64,000 bases of DNA from JAAXHE01 sp964551635. Its GTDB lineage: Bacteria > Latescibacterota > UBA2968 > GCA-2709665. Positions within the stretch are counted from its first letter, which is position 1, and every line of letters begins with the position of its first letter. The position numbers and the translations under genes are program-made. Positions 1-7,751 of this stretch are shown here, in pieces. The DNA is taken from the NCBI GenBank assembly GCA_964551635.1, contig CAZKDZ010000211.1:25006-89005 (forward strand), given 5' to 3'. The notes under the pieces are model-generated. The model searched no databases and was not told the origin of the DNA. It saw nothing but the letters and a program-made list of their open reading frames with translations.

Positions 1-1
1 T

Positions 2-952
2 CTGCCCGCGGGCGCCCCCGCCGGGTACAGCGGCGCGGTGGGCCGGTTCGACGTATCCGTCGAGGCATCGCCCTTAGACGTCCGGACGGGAGACCCAATC
101 GAGGTGAAGGTGAGGGTGCGCGGGACGGGGAACCTGAATGCCGTGGGCGAACCCGTTCGGCCGGAAGGGGACGCGTTCAAGTTCTACGATCCGAATTCAA
201 CCGTTGGCACGGGTGACTCGGATGGACGAATCGGCGGCGAGAAGAGCTTCGAATACGTCGCGATTCCCAACCGGGCCGGAAAACTGGGGATCGGTCCTTT
301 TCTGCTCGTCTATTTCGACCCCGAGGTTCATCGATATCGGACAGCGCGTTCCCGTGTGGTTACGGTAGACGTGAAGCCGGGCAGGCAGCAGGCCGCCTCC
401 GGCGCCGTGATGAGCCGGAGAGAGATTGAGATGCTCGGCCGGGACATCCGCCATCTGAAGCCGGATCTCGGAATTCTGGAGGATCACGGCCGGAGGTATG
501 TCAGGAGCACGTGGTTCTGGACCGTTCAGCTGGTGCCCTTCGTCGGTTTTTTCGGCATTTTTGCGTACAAGCGCCACCGGGACCGGATCATGGGCGACGT
601 GGCTTACGCCCGAAGAAGGCGTTCGGGTTCCGAGGCCAGGAAACGCCTGACCCAGGCGAGAAAGCGACTGCACGAAAAAGACGGGGTGGCGTTCTACGTC
701 GAAATAAACCGCGCGCTGGCCCAGTTTCTGGCCGATCGACTGAATCTTCCGGTTGCCGGCATGACCCGCGAGTCGGCGGCGCGGGCGCTTCGGGACGTGG
801 ACGTACCGGACCCGATCGTCTCGCAAGTGCGGGATGTCTTCCTTCGCTGCGACTATGCACGTTTCGCTTCGGTCCGCATACCGGAGAAGGAACGCGAGGA
901 TATCTACAACGCCGCGGCGGCACTCATCGACTCCCTGGGAGCCAGGATATGA
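2..952 (+). CDS. batD: BatD-like protein, 5' end cut by window edge
   Basis: The reading frame is open from base 2, so the gene starts upstream of the window and only the C-terminal 316 codons are seen. The visible part has a beta-sandwich-like BatD region, one membrane segment around nt 508-573 (tryptophan and phenylalanine rich, followed by KRHRDR), and a helical cytoplasmic tail. BatD family proteins are periplasm-facing membrane proteins of the Bat (Bacteroides aerotolerance) operon, thought to work with von Willebrand proteins BatA/BatB. The stop overlaps the next start (ATGA), and that next gene looks like BatE, which supports the call. An internal GTG at 38 is in frame but does not look like a start, because the typical LP-G-GYSGAVG stretch begins before it. 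Confidence 0.75.
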   Translation: MPAGAPAGYSGAVGRFDVSVEASPLDVRTGDPIEVKVRVRGTGNLNAVGEPVRPEGDAFKFYDPNSTVGTGDSDGRIGGEKSFEYVAIPNRAGKLGIGPFLLVYFDPEVHRYRTARSRVVTVDVKPGRQQAASGAVMSRREIEMLGRDIRHLKPDLGILEDHGRRYVRSTWFWTVQLVPFVGFFGIFAYKRHRDRIMGDVAYARRRRSGSEARKRLTQARKRLHEKDGVAFYVEINRALAQFLADRLNLPVAGMTRESAARALRDVDVPDPIVSQVRDVFLRCDYARFASVRIPEKEREDIYNAAAALIDSLGARI

Positions 953-1776
953 GGATCGGGCGCACACGGAACGGCTGCGTGCGGCGGTTCTTCCGGGTCC
1001 TGGATTCCGCAGTTCCTTCGGCAGCATCGGCCTTGCCGGCGGTACTGGCGATTCTTCTGTTTCCCGGCGCCGCCGGAGGCGCCGGAAACGACGCGAGAAT
1101 CTATAACGAGGCGAACACCCTTTACGGGCAGGGCGAATTCAAGAAGGCGGCGGGTCGGTACGAGGAAGTCGTCTCACGGGGCGTGCGGAACGGCTACGTT
1201 TTCTTCAACCTTGGCAATGCCTATTTCAAGGCGGGAGAAACGGGGCGGGCCATTCTGGCCTATGAGCGGGCTCTCAGGTTGATGCCGGATGATGAGGATG
1301 TAATCGCGAATCTCAGGTTTGTGAACAGCGTGAAAGTGGACAGGAGTCCGGATGACAACGCCAATCTCGTTACCCGCGTCCTGTCGTCCGGATACGGGCT
1401 GCTGAGCGCCGACGTGCTGGCCGTATCCGGAAGCGTCTGTCTGTTCCTGGCGGCGGCCGCCGGCGTGATCTGGCTTCTTGCTCCCTCCCGACGCTCGTTG
1501 TGTATCGGATTGCTGGCGCTGGCGGGCATGGGGTTGGGCGGTTCGGGCGCGCTGCTGACTTACCGGGTCTATAGCGAAAACGCCGTTTCGGAAGCGATCG
1601 TCATTACGGACGAGGTGACGGGACGCAGTGGTCCCGGGGACGATTATCTGCTTGTGTTTACGATCCACGAAGGTACGAAGGTAACGATCGAACGGGTCGA
1701 AGAACGCTGGGTTCTGGTCAGGTTGCCAAACGGCATTGGCGGGTGGTTGCCCGGGAATTCACTGGAAATAATCTGA
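949..1776 (+). CDS. batE: BatE-like TPR and SH3 domain protein
   Basis: 275 residues. The ATG overlaps the batD stop by 4 bases, implying translational coupling. In order: an N-terminal hydrophobic leader (about residues 20-45), TPR repeats (about 50-120, with FFNLGNAYFKAGETGRAI and YERALRLMPDDEDV), two membrane segments (about 145-205), and a C-terminal bacterial SH3 domain (about 210-275, with VTGRSGPG and GIGGWLPGNSLEII). This TPR-membrane-SH3 order is that of BatE. The protein is probably anchored in the inner membrane as a scaffold for the Bat complex. Function is inferred from family and neighbour. Confidence 0.75.
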   Translation: MRIGRTRNGCVRRFFRVLDSAVPSAASALPAVLAILLFPGAAGGAGNDARIYNEANTLYGQGEFKKAAGRYEEVVSRGVRNGYVFFNLGNAYFKAGETGRAILAYERALRLMPDDEDVIANLRFVNSVKVDRSPDDNANLVTRVLSSGYGLLSADVLAVSGSVCLFLAAAAGVIWLLAPSRRSLCIGLLALAGMGLGGSGALLTYRVYSENAVSEAIVITDEVTGRSGPGDDYLLVFTIHEGTKVTIERVEERWVLVRLPNGIGGWLPGNSLEII

Positions 1777-1892
1777 AACGTGGAATACGGGAATGCATAC
1801 ACGGGCGGCATGCGGGATTCCGATGGTTCCCGGCAGCGAAGACCGGTTTCCCCATGCGATTCGGCTGCTCACGCGGTCAGGGGGTTGGCGTG

Positions 1893-3236
1893 ATGTCGTT
1901 CAATGCCTGGTTTCGATGTTTTAGAGGTTGCAGCGGCCATTATCCCCTGACGCAGATCGTCTACGCGTGTCCGAAGTGCGGCGGTTTGCTCGAGGTGGGC
2001 CACGATATGGAAGCGCTTCGCGACCGATCACCGGCGGACTGGCGTCGCCTGTTCGATCGGAGGTATATGCGCACGGAATGGCCGTACGGCAGTTCAGTGT
2101 GGGGCAAGAAGGAATTGGTATGCCCCGTTGTGGACAACGACAACGTCGTGTCGATGTACGAAGGGGGCAGCAATCTGTTCTGGGCCGAGCGTCTCGGCCG
2201 GGAGATCGGAGTCGAAGACCTGTGGGTCAAGCAGTGTGGAAACAGCCACACCGGTTCGTTCAAGGATCTGGGCATGACGGTGCTGGTGTCGATGGTACGG
2301 CAGATGATCTCCGATGGGCAGCGCATCCCGGCCGCCGCGTGTGCCTCGACCGGAGATACCTCCGCGGCTCTTGCGGCCTATTGCGCTCACGCCGGTATCC
2401 AGGCGGTCGTGTTCCTGCCGCGGGACAAGGTTTCCACGGCCCAGCTGGTGCAGCCGATGGCCAACGGCGCCCTGGTATTGAGTCTGGATACGGACTTCGA
2501 CGGGTGCATGAAGCTGGTTCAGGATATTTGCCACAAGGAGAACATCTACCTCGCCAATTCGATGAACTCACTTCGTGTTGAGGGGCAAAAAACCGTAAGC
2601 GTGGAGTTGTTACAGCAGTTCGACTGGGAACTGCCGCAATGGATCGTGATCCCGGGGGGCAACCTGGGCAATGTCAGCGCCCTGGGAAAGGGCTTCAGCG
2701 AGTTGAAGGAAATCGGCCTTGTCGACCGCGTGCCGCGAATCGCGGTCGCTCAGAGCGCCCGGGCAAATCCGCTCTACCGGAGTTTTCTCAACGATTTCGA
2801 CGCATTTGAACCTCTCAAGGCGCAATCGACTCTGGCCAGCGCCATTCAGATCGGAGACCCGGTCAGTACCGAAAAAGCGATCATGACCCTGAAGAACATC
2901 GGTGGCGTTGTGGAGCAGGCAACCGATCAGGAACTGGCGGATGCGGCGGCGAGGGCAGATCGAACCGGGCTGTTTTCGTGCCCGCATACCGGCGTGGCCT
3001 TTGCCGCGCTCTTCAAGCTGGTAGACCGAGGCGTCATCCGGAGAGATGAGCGGGTTGTCGTGATTTCCACTGCCCACGGATTGAAGTTCGCCGATTTCAA
3101 GATCAGGTACCACCAGGCTGAACTTGGGGCATTCGACGTGGACCCGAACCATGCGAATCTGCCCTTGCAGTTGCCTGCGGAATACGGCCGGGTCCGGGAT
3201 CAGATCTTTCGGACGCTCGATTTGAACGGTGGTTGA
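1893..3236 (+). CDS. thrC: Threonine synthase
   Basis: 447 residues. PLP enzyme converting O-phosphohomoserine to threonine. The PLP lysine is K124 in HTGSFKDLGM. A glycine-rich phosphate loop (PGGNLGNVSALGKG) and a C-terminal SCPHTGVAF block follow. Cysteines C9, C13, C26 and C29 form a zinc-ribbon-like N-terminus, seen in a subset of threonine synthases. The start chosen is ATG 1893, which puts this Cys cluster at the very N-terminus. An upstream in-frame extension to 1743 would overlap batE and looks non-coding. The next gene also acts on an activated homoserine, so the pair sits at the threonine/methionine branch point. Confidence 0.9.
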   Translation: MSFNAWFRCFRGCSGHYPLTQIVYACPKCGGLLEVGHDMEALRDRSPADWRRLFDRRYMRTEWPYGSSVWGKKELVCPVVDNDNVVSMYEGGSNLFWAERLGREIGVEDLWVKQCGNSHTGSFKDLGMTVLVSMVRQMISDGQRIPAAACASTGDTSAALAAYCAHAGIQAVVFLPRDKVSTAQLVQPMANGALVLSLDTDFDGCMKLVQDICHKENIYLANSMNSLRVEGQKTVSVELLQQFDWELPQWIVIPGGNLGNVSALGKGFSELKEIGLVDRVPRIAVAQSARANPLYRSFLNDFDAFEPLKAQSTLASAIQIGDPVSTEKAIMTLKNIGGVVEQATDQELADAAARADRTGLFSCPHTGVAFAALFKLVDRGVIRRDERVVVISTAHGLKFADFKIRYHQAELGAFDVDPNHANLPLQLPAEYGRVRDQIFRTLDLNGG

Positions 3237-3261
3237 CAGCGGCGGGGAATTTGGTTAAATT
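3233..3261 (+). promoter_or_regulatory. Sigma70-type promoter of the riboswitch-metB leader
   Basis: TTGACA (3233-3238) with TAAATT (3256-3261) at 17 bp, overlapping the thrC stop codon. It places a transcription start near 3267, just before the riboswitch. Confidence 0.6.
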
Positions 3262-3276
3262 CATCGATCAGATTCG

Positions 3277-3332
3277 GTGTAGTGGTGATTTGAGGCATAT
3301 TGCAGCCACTATAAAGAAATCGCTAAAAAGCT
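3277..3332 (+). promoter_or_regulatory. SAM-II type riboswitch aptamer
   Basis: A 7-bp P1 stem (GTAGTGG 3279-3285 with CCACTAT 3306-3312, one G-U pair) encloses the loop TGATTTGAGG...TTGCAG. It is followed by ATAAAGAAATCGCTAAAAAG, the conserved 3' strand of the H-type pseudoknot. The core blocks TGATTT, TTGCA-G, TAAA and GCTAAAAAG match the SAM-II class (SAM_alpha), which binds S-adenosylmethionine. It lies between a promoter and a sulfur amino acid gene, the usual context. The SAM-V variant shares this core and cannot be excluded by eye. Confidence 0.88.
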
Positions 3333-3370
3333 GATCGCCCATACGATAGCTGGTCGCGTATTCAGGTTCT

Positions 3371-3400
3371 CTGGGGCTTTTTGGCTTCAGGTTTTTTTTT
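3371..3400 (+). terminator. Intrinsic terminator in the metB leader (riboswitch expression platform)
   Basis: Stem CTGGGGC (3371-3377) with GCTTCAG (3384-3390), two G-U pairs, loop of six, then nine consecutive T (3392-3400). It sits downstream of the SAM-II aptamer and upstream of the Shine-Dalgarno CCGGAGG. Premature termination when SAM is abundant is the natural reading (inference). Confidence 0.7.
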
Positions 3401-3419
3401 GTTGTTTCCGGAGGATGCA

Positions 3420-4613
3420 ATGGAAAAGAAGCCATCGACGGATGGCGTCTGCAATTCTACGAGTGCCGTCCACGCGGGCGAAAACGGCGGGCACTGGGGG
3501 CACTCCCTTACGGTTCCGATCGCGCAGACGTCGACCTACGTATTCGAGAACACCACAGCGGTGGACGATTTTGTGTCCGGGCGTTCGGCCCGGCTCGATT
3601 ACGGGCGCTACGGAAACCCGACGCAACAGATCGCCGAACGAAAGCTGGCCGAACTGGAGGGTGCGGATTCGGCGCTGTTGTTTTCGTCCGGGATGAGCGC
3701 CGTAACAACGACCCTTCTGGGCATGCTGTCCTCGGGACATCACGCCGTGATTACCGACGACTGTTACCGGAAGACCGCGCAATTCTGCGAGCAGATGCTG
3801 AAAAAGTTCGGCATCGATACCACCTTCGTGCCTGCAGGCGACTATGGAAGGCTGGAGTCGGCCATGCAGGAGAATACGAGAGTGGTGATTGCGGAGTCTC
3901 CGACCAACCCGCATCTGAATGTGATGGATCTTGAAAAAGTGGTCGCCATCGCCAAATCGAACCGTGCGAAAGTCGTTATTGACAGTACGTTTGCCACACC
4001 GTTCAACCAGCGTCCCCTGGAGTTCGGCGTCGATCTCGTCATTCACAGCGCGACCAAGTATCTGGGTGGGCACAACGACCTGATCGCCGGCGCCGTTGCA
4101 GGACCCGAGCCGCTGGTGTCGGCCATAAAGGACTATCGCGGTATCCTGGGAGGCGTGATCGACCCGCATTGCGCGTATTTGCTGATCAGAGGCATCAAGA
4201 CATTCCCGCTCAGGATGGCGCGTCAGAACGAGACTGCGCTGGCGCTTGCCCGTTTTCTGGACGGGAAACCCGGGATTCGTCAGGTTTACTATCCCGGTCT
4301 CGAGAACCATCCGCACCACCGCGTCGCACGGGAGCAGATGAGCGGGTACGGCGGCGTGGTGAGTTTCGATCTCAACGCGGACCTGGCCGGAACCATGGCG
4401 TTCCTCGATCGCCTGGAGATTCCATGTATTGGCGCAAGCCTGGGCGGGGTGGAGAGCATCGTCTCTCATCCGTCAACCATTTCCTATTACGAAATGGAAC
4501 GCGATGACCGGATCGCCATCGGGATCAGCGACGAGCTTGTACGCTATTCCGTCGGGGTCGAGGACGCGGAAGACCTGATCGGCGACGTGGAAAGGGCGCT
4601 CGAGGCGCTATAG
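3420..4613 (+). CDS. metB: Cystathionine gamma-synthase / O-acylhomoserine sulfhydrylase family
   Basis: 397 residues of the Cys/Met metabolism PLP family. The PLP lysine is K213 in IHSATKYLGGH. Other family blocks are YGRYGNPTQQIAERKLAELEG and FSSGMSAV near residues 60-90, and a C-terminal GGVESIVSHPST. It should condense an activated homoserine with cysteine (cystathionine) or sulfide (homocysteine); sequence alone does not separate these, nor rule out a gamma-lyase. Start ATG 3420 follows CCGGAGG at good spacing. The SAM-II riboswitch and terminator in its leader argue for a biosynthetic role repressed by SAM. The gene symbol is therefore provisional. Confidence 0.85.
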   Translation: MEKKPSTDGVCNSTSAVHAGENGGHWGHSLTVPIAQTSTYVFENTTAVDDFVSGRSARLDYGRYGNPTQQIAERKLAELEGADSALLFSSGMSAVTTTLLGMLSSGHHAVITDDCYRKTAQFCEQMLKKFGIDTTFVPAGDYGRLESAMQENTRVVIAESPTNPHLNVMDLEKVVAIAKSNRAKVVIDSTFATPFNQRPLEFGVDLVIHSATKYLGGHNDLIAGAVAGPEPLVSAIKDYRGILGGVIDPHCAYLLIRGIKTFPLRMARQNETALALARFLDGKPGIRQVYYPGLENHPHHRVAREQMSGYGGVVSFDLNADLAGTMAFLDRLEIPCIGASLGGVESIVSHPSTISYYEMERDDRIAIGISDELVRYSVGVEDAEDLIGDVERALEAL

Positions 4614-4617
4614 AGTT

Positions 4618-4644
4618 GGAAGCTGTAATTCTAAAACAGCTTCC
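4618..4644 (+). repeat. Inverted repeat carrying a copy of the dispersed GAAGCTG motif
   Basis: GGAAGCTGT (4618-4626) pairs with ACAGCTTCC (4636-4644) around a 9-nt loop, just after metB. No T-run follows, so it is a poor terminator. The right half, read on the minus strand, is one copy of a motif found at five other places in the window (see findings). Confidence 0.6.
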
Positions 4645-4684
4645 AGGGAGGTTTGGGGACGCGATTCGCTTCGCGTCGCGGCGT

Positions 4685-5443
4685 ATGTTCGGACCGTTTC
4701 TTGCATTCGCGCTGCGTGCGCCATTACAGGATGAGCGCTGGCGGCAAAAGGTACTGGTGGGCGGCTTGCTGTCCCTGCTGCCGAATCTGGCGCTGCTGCT
4801 CGGCGTCTTTATGGTAATGGGAAGAGTTTCCGGAATGCTCGCGCCGGTCGCGGTGGTTTTCTTCGTGTTGCCCACAGTCGTTACCTGGGGATACGTCTAT
4901 CGTGTCTTCGTCGACGCGTTAAACGGTCAGGAATTCCGCCGCCTGCCGGAGTGGAACGACTGGCTGCGGTACGCTGCCGTGGGGGCCCGGCTTGGCGTAA
5001 TCTACCTGGGATATCTGTTTCTGGTCGGTCTTGGCGCGCTTGCCGCGATGGCTGTCTTCGGCCTGTTTCCTCCCGGTGAGGATCAAACCCGGCTGAGCGC
5101 GGTGACGTTGCTGGCGATCGGCGCCGCGATGATGCTATACGGGCTGTTGCCCATCGTATTCGCGCGGTTTGCGGCAGAGCGCAAGATCTGGGCTTCGTTC
5201 GATCCCGGCGCGATCGTGTCGGACATGGGGCGGGCGGTTCGCGGGGGGAGATACACGCAGGCGTGTCTCGGGTTCTATCTCTGCTTCGGTTTGCTGCTCC
5301 TCCTGAATCTGATATTGGGCGCGGTACCGCCGGTGGCCATGTTCGTCGGCTCCATTGGCTCGTTTTATTTGATGGTGGTGTTTGCCTGGGTATTTGGATG
5401 GCTGATCGGCATCCGGAGTGCGGATGCCCCTGGCGCCGGATGA
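4685..5443 (+). CDS. Multi-pass membrane protein (DUF4013-like)
   Basis: 252 residues, almost all hydrophobic, with about six predicted membrane segments separated by short polar loops. The N-terminal FALRAPLQDERWRQKVLVGGLLSLLP resembles the start of DUF4013 proteins, which are uncharacterised integral membrane proteins. ATG 4685 is chosen because the longer frame (TTG 4616) would be read through the inverted repeat at 4618-4644; no strong ribosome site supports either. It ends 3 bases before a convergent gene. No function can be assigned. Confidence 0.65.
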   Translation: MFGPFLAFALRAPLQDERWRQKVLVGGLLSLLPNLALLLGVFMVMGRVSGMLAPVAVVFFVLPTVVTWGYVYRVFVDALNGQEFRRLPEWNDWLRYAAVGARLGVIYLGYLFLVGLGALAAMAVFGLFPPGEDQTRLSAVTLLAIGAAMMLYGLLPIVFARFAAERKIWASFDPGAIVSDMGRAVRGGRYTQACLGFYLCFGLLLLLNLILGAVPPVAMFVGSIGSFYLMVVFAWVFGWLIGIRSADAPGAG

Positions 5444-5445
5444 GA

Positions 5446-6360
5446 TCAAACCTGAGCCCAGGCCGCATCGAGTACCCTTTTTGCGTTGGCGATTACGATT
5501 TCGGGCGATTCACCTTCCATTGGAGAAACTTCGAAGCTCAGAATCGGGCGCTTGTCCGGATCCAGGAATCCGACGTCGAGCAGTTCGCTTAGGAATTCTA
5601 CGGCTTCCGGTACGTCGTTCTCACCGTCTTCGCAGCCGAATCGAGGATGATTGTCGCCGTAGGCGGGGTGATCCGGGTTTCGCATCACGCAGTTGCCGAT
5701 ATGGGCGTGTACCAGATGGTCACGGGCAATTCTCACCGCATATTCCGAGCTTTCCCCCTGCAGGGGGAAATGACTCAGATCCAGCATCAATCCGAAGTTG
5801 GAATACTCCCGCCTGACCCTCGAAGACACCTCAACCGCCAGCGCGTTCGGACCTACGAGACAATTCTTGCCAAAGGGAAGCCGGTCGAACGTTTCCAGTA
5901 CCACGTTCATGTTCCTGCCTGCCGCGTCATCGCAAAGGCGGCAAAGTGAGTCAACCAGCAGGTCCACGCCCCCCTCGCGGGCGCCGGGACCGGGGTCCGT
6001 GCCCGAAAGCAGCGCGATCCCCGGGGCCCCGAGCGCTTCGGCCTGCTCGATCCCGGCCTTGACCGCGTCTACGGCGCCGAGCCTGTGGTCCTTGTCGCTG
6101 GCGTTGATATCCAACTTGCCGCCCAGAAGGATGGGTTGGGCGCCGAAGGCCACGTCCATATGGGCGGCCGCGAGCAGTTCGGCGGCATTGGCGCGCACTT
6201 CTCCGTCCTTCATGTGCGTGACTTCCACAGCCTGGAAATAGGGGTCCAGCGCGATTCTCTCAAGCGTTTCAAGAATCGGTCCTTCACCCCCGATGCAGGA
6301 TTTGTAGGCCATAAAGTGCACGATGCCGATTCGAGCGTAGTTCTGAATGGGTTCGGTCAC
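5446..6360 (-). CDS. Sugar phosphate isomerase/epimerase, TIM-barrel (AP endonuclease 2 fold)
   Basis: 304 residues. Putative metal ligands lie at the ends of barrel strands: E in VLETFDR, D in MLDLSHFPL, H in HAHIGN and E in LSFEVSP. This is the xylose isomerase-like layout of sugar or inositol isomerases and epimerases. The start is GTG 6360, preceded on the minus strand by AAAGGAG at proper spacing; the longer frame (to 6558) has no such site and reads as non-coding. The gene stands alone, convergent with the DUF4013 gene and divergent from the tRNA cluster. The substrate is unknown. Confidence 0.8.
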   Translation of the reverse strand: MTEPIQNYARIGIVHFMAYKSCIGGEGPILETLERIALDPYFQAVEVTHMKDGEVRANAAELLAAAHMDVAFGAQPILLGGKLDINASDKDHRLGAVDAVKAGIEQAEALGAPGIALLSGTDPGPGAREGGVDLLVDSLCRLCDDAAGRNMNVVLETFDRLPFGKNCLVGPNALAVEVSSRVRREYSNFGLMLDLSHFPLQGESSEYAVRIARDHLVHAHIGNCVMRNPDHPAYGDNHPRFGCEDGENDVPEAVEFLSELLDVGFLDPDKRPILSFEVSPMEGESPEIVIANAKRVLDAAWAQV

Positions 6361-6573
6361 AACCGGGACTCCTTTCTCTCCTGCCGCAAGTGGGTTCCGA
6401 ATCGCGAGGTTGGCGATTCGGGAAACGGGATTGGATCGCAACTTTCTTTCAGTCGACACACGCGGGAAATGTGTCCGCTGGAGTTGTCCGAAGCCCGCGG
6501 ACGCCGACCGAACGGAGGTGCCAAAATACGCATTCGTTCCGGTGATGTCAATCGGCAATTCGCACTTTTACGC

Positions 6574-6602
6574 TTGACTTTCCAGGCGTCCACGTGTATT
6601 AT
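6574..6602 (+). promoter_or_regulatory. Promoter of tRNA-Tyr
   Basis: TTGACT (6574-6579), 17-bp spacer, TATTAT (6597-6602), ending 24 bases before the tRNA-Tyr 5' end. Confidence 0.65.
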
Positions 6603-6626
6603 TTCCGCCCTGATTTCGTCGTGAGT

Positions 6627-6712
6627 GGGGAGGTACCCAAGCGGTCAACGGGGGCAGACTGTAAATCTGTTGGCTGACGCCTTCGGTGGTTCGAATCCGC
6701 CCCTCCCCACCA
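6627..6712 (+). tRNA. tRNA-Tyr (GTA)
   Basis: Class II tRNA with acceptor GGGGAGG/CCTCCCC, anticodon GTA at 6661-6663, a long variable arm (GGCTGACGCCTTC region), T loop TTCGAAT and encoded CCA at 6710-6712. First of a Tyr-Gly-Thr-Trp set upstream of secE. Confidence 0.95.
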
Positions 6713-6721
6713 AGCTCTCAG

Positions 6722-6749
6722 CCCCTCCACACACAACTGGAGGGGTTTT
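6722..6749 (+). terminator. Rho-independent terminator after tRNA-Tyr
   Basis: Perfect 8-bp stem CCCCTCCA (6722-6729) with TGGAGGGG (6738-6745), followed by TTTT. It separates tRNA-Tyr from the next promoter. Confidence 0.8.
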
Positions 6750-6782
6750 GTCGTGTGCGCCTGTTTTTTCAGATAAAAACGC

Positions 6783-6809
6783 TTGACATCCGGACCCCTA
6801 TAGTATAAC
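6783..6809 (+). promoter_or_regulatory. Promoter for tRNA-Gly/Thr, rpmG, tRNA-Trp and secE
   Basis: TTGACA (6783-6788) and TATAAC (6804-6809), spacer 15 (or ATAACT with 16), slightly short. It follows a terminator and precedes tRNA-Gly. Confidence 0.6.
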
Positions 6810-6882
6810 TTCTTAAGTCTGGAAACTTTCAGGGACGGGCCTTTGTGTGTACTCTTCTCAACGGGGTCGTTTCCTGTGAATC

Positions 6883-6959
6883 GCGGGAATAGCTCAGTTG
6901 GCTAGAGCGTCAGCCTTCCAAGCTGAATGTCGCGGGTTCGAGTCCCGTTTCCCGCTCCA
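6883..6959 (+). tRNA. tRNA-Gly (TCC)
   Basis: Acceptor GCGGGAA/TTCCCGC, D arm with AGCTCAGTTGG, anticodon TCC at 6917-6919 in loop CTTCCAA, T loop TTCGAGT, CCA encoded at 6957-6959. Confidence 0.95.
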
Positions 6960-7013
6960 AAAACCCGCGGGCTGCGTTATCAGCCCTTTTTCTGTCGTCC
7001 AGACAGGGTCATG

Positions 7014-7089
7014 GCCCATGTAGCTCAGTCGGTAGAGCACCTCCTTGGTAAGGAGGAGGTCACCGGTTCAAGTCCGGTCGTGGGCTCCA
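7014..7089 (+). tRNA. tRNA-Thr (GGT)
   Basis: Acceptor GCCCATG/CGTGGGC, anticodon GGT at 7047-7049 in loop TTGGTAA, T loop TTCAAGT, CCA encoded at 7087-7089. In many bacteria a tuf gene follows this tRNA; here rpmG does. Confidence 0.95.
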
Positions 7090-7111
7090 GAATTACCTCC
7101 TGGCACCAACA

Positions 7112-7264
7112 ATGCCCAGAGATCTGATTACATTGGCCTGCGCCGACTGCGCGCGCCGGAACTATACGACGAACAAGAATCGGCGTTTGCACCCGGATCG
7201 CGTCGAGTTCAAGAAATATTGCAGGTTCTGTCGTAAGCATACCCGGCACCGGGAGACTCGCTGA
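7112..7264 (+). CDS. rpmG: 50S ribosomal protein L33
   Basis: 50 residues. The zinc-binding (C+) form, with CADC (C10, C13) and CRFC (C37, C40) pairs around a lysine/arginine-rich core (NKNRRLHPDRVEFKKYC). L33 sits near the E site of the large subunit. Its place between tRNA-Thr and tRNA-Trp, just before secE-nusG, is a common bacterial order and confirms it. Confidence 0.95.
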   Translation: MPRDLITLACADCARRNYTTNKNRRLHPDRVEFKKYCRFCRKHTRHRETR

Positions 7265-7293
7265 GTTTCAGGGTTCGCTGCTAATTTGGGGTT

Positions 7294-7369
7294 AGGGCAG
7301 TAGCTCAATTGGTAGAGCACCGGTCTCCAAAACCGGCGGTTGCGGGTTCGATTCCTGCCTGCCCTGCCA
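7294..7369 (+). tRNA. tRNA-Trp (CCA)
   Basis: Acceptor AGGGCAG/CTGCCCT, anticodon CCA at 7327-7329 in loop CTCCAAA, T loop TTCGATT, CCA tail encoded at 7367-7369. It lies directly upstream of secE, its usual place. Confidence 0.95.
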
Positions 7370-7531
7370 TTTTCCTCCGAAACAGCCACCTGGCCCGCAC
7401 CCGAGTTCCGCAAGCACCTACAGGTCCCGGGTTTCTTTTGCCAATCCCCATCAAGCCGCGACGACTCGGCTCCCTGTTGCTCATTCCCGGGTTGTTACAG
7501 GTGTTGGGGCGTTTCCCTGGCGGTATACCCG

Positions 7532-7717
7532 ATGTTCGCGAAAGTGGCGCAATTCATTAAAGACGTGCAGCTTGAAATGGGCAAGGTCACCTGGCCGACC
7601 CGGGACGAGCTGATCGCTTCCACAACGATTGTGCTGGTGGTTTCGCTGGCCCTCTCCGTGTTTATCTTTGCCGTAGATTTCGTGCTTTCGCTGGTTCGCA
7701 GGTTTGGAATGAGTTGA
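7532..7717 (+). CDS. secE: Preprotein translocase subunit SecE
   Basis: 61 residues, the short single-span form. It has an amphipathic N-terminal helix with the conserved EMGKVTWPTRDE block, then one membrane helix (about residues 29-52). SecE clamps SecY in the Sec channel. ATG 7532 gives the standard short length; a longer frame starting at 7340 would run over tRNA-Trp. The gene precedes nusG by 34 bases, as in most bacteria. Confidence 0.95.
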   Translation: MFAKVAQFIKDVQLEMGKVTWPTRDELIASTTIVLVVSLALSVFIFAVDFVLSLVRRFGMS

Positions 7718-7751
7718 CGGCTCCAGGTTAACCAACAGTGAGTGATGCCCC

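Noticed and set aside
1777..1892. Possible riboswitch in the gap before threonine synthase
   Set aside because: Some GC-rich inverted stretches, but no match to the T-box, lysine, cobalamin or threonine attenuator patterns I know.
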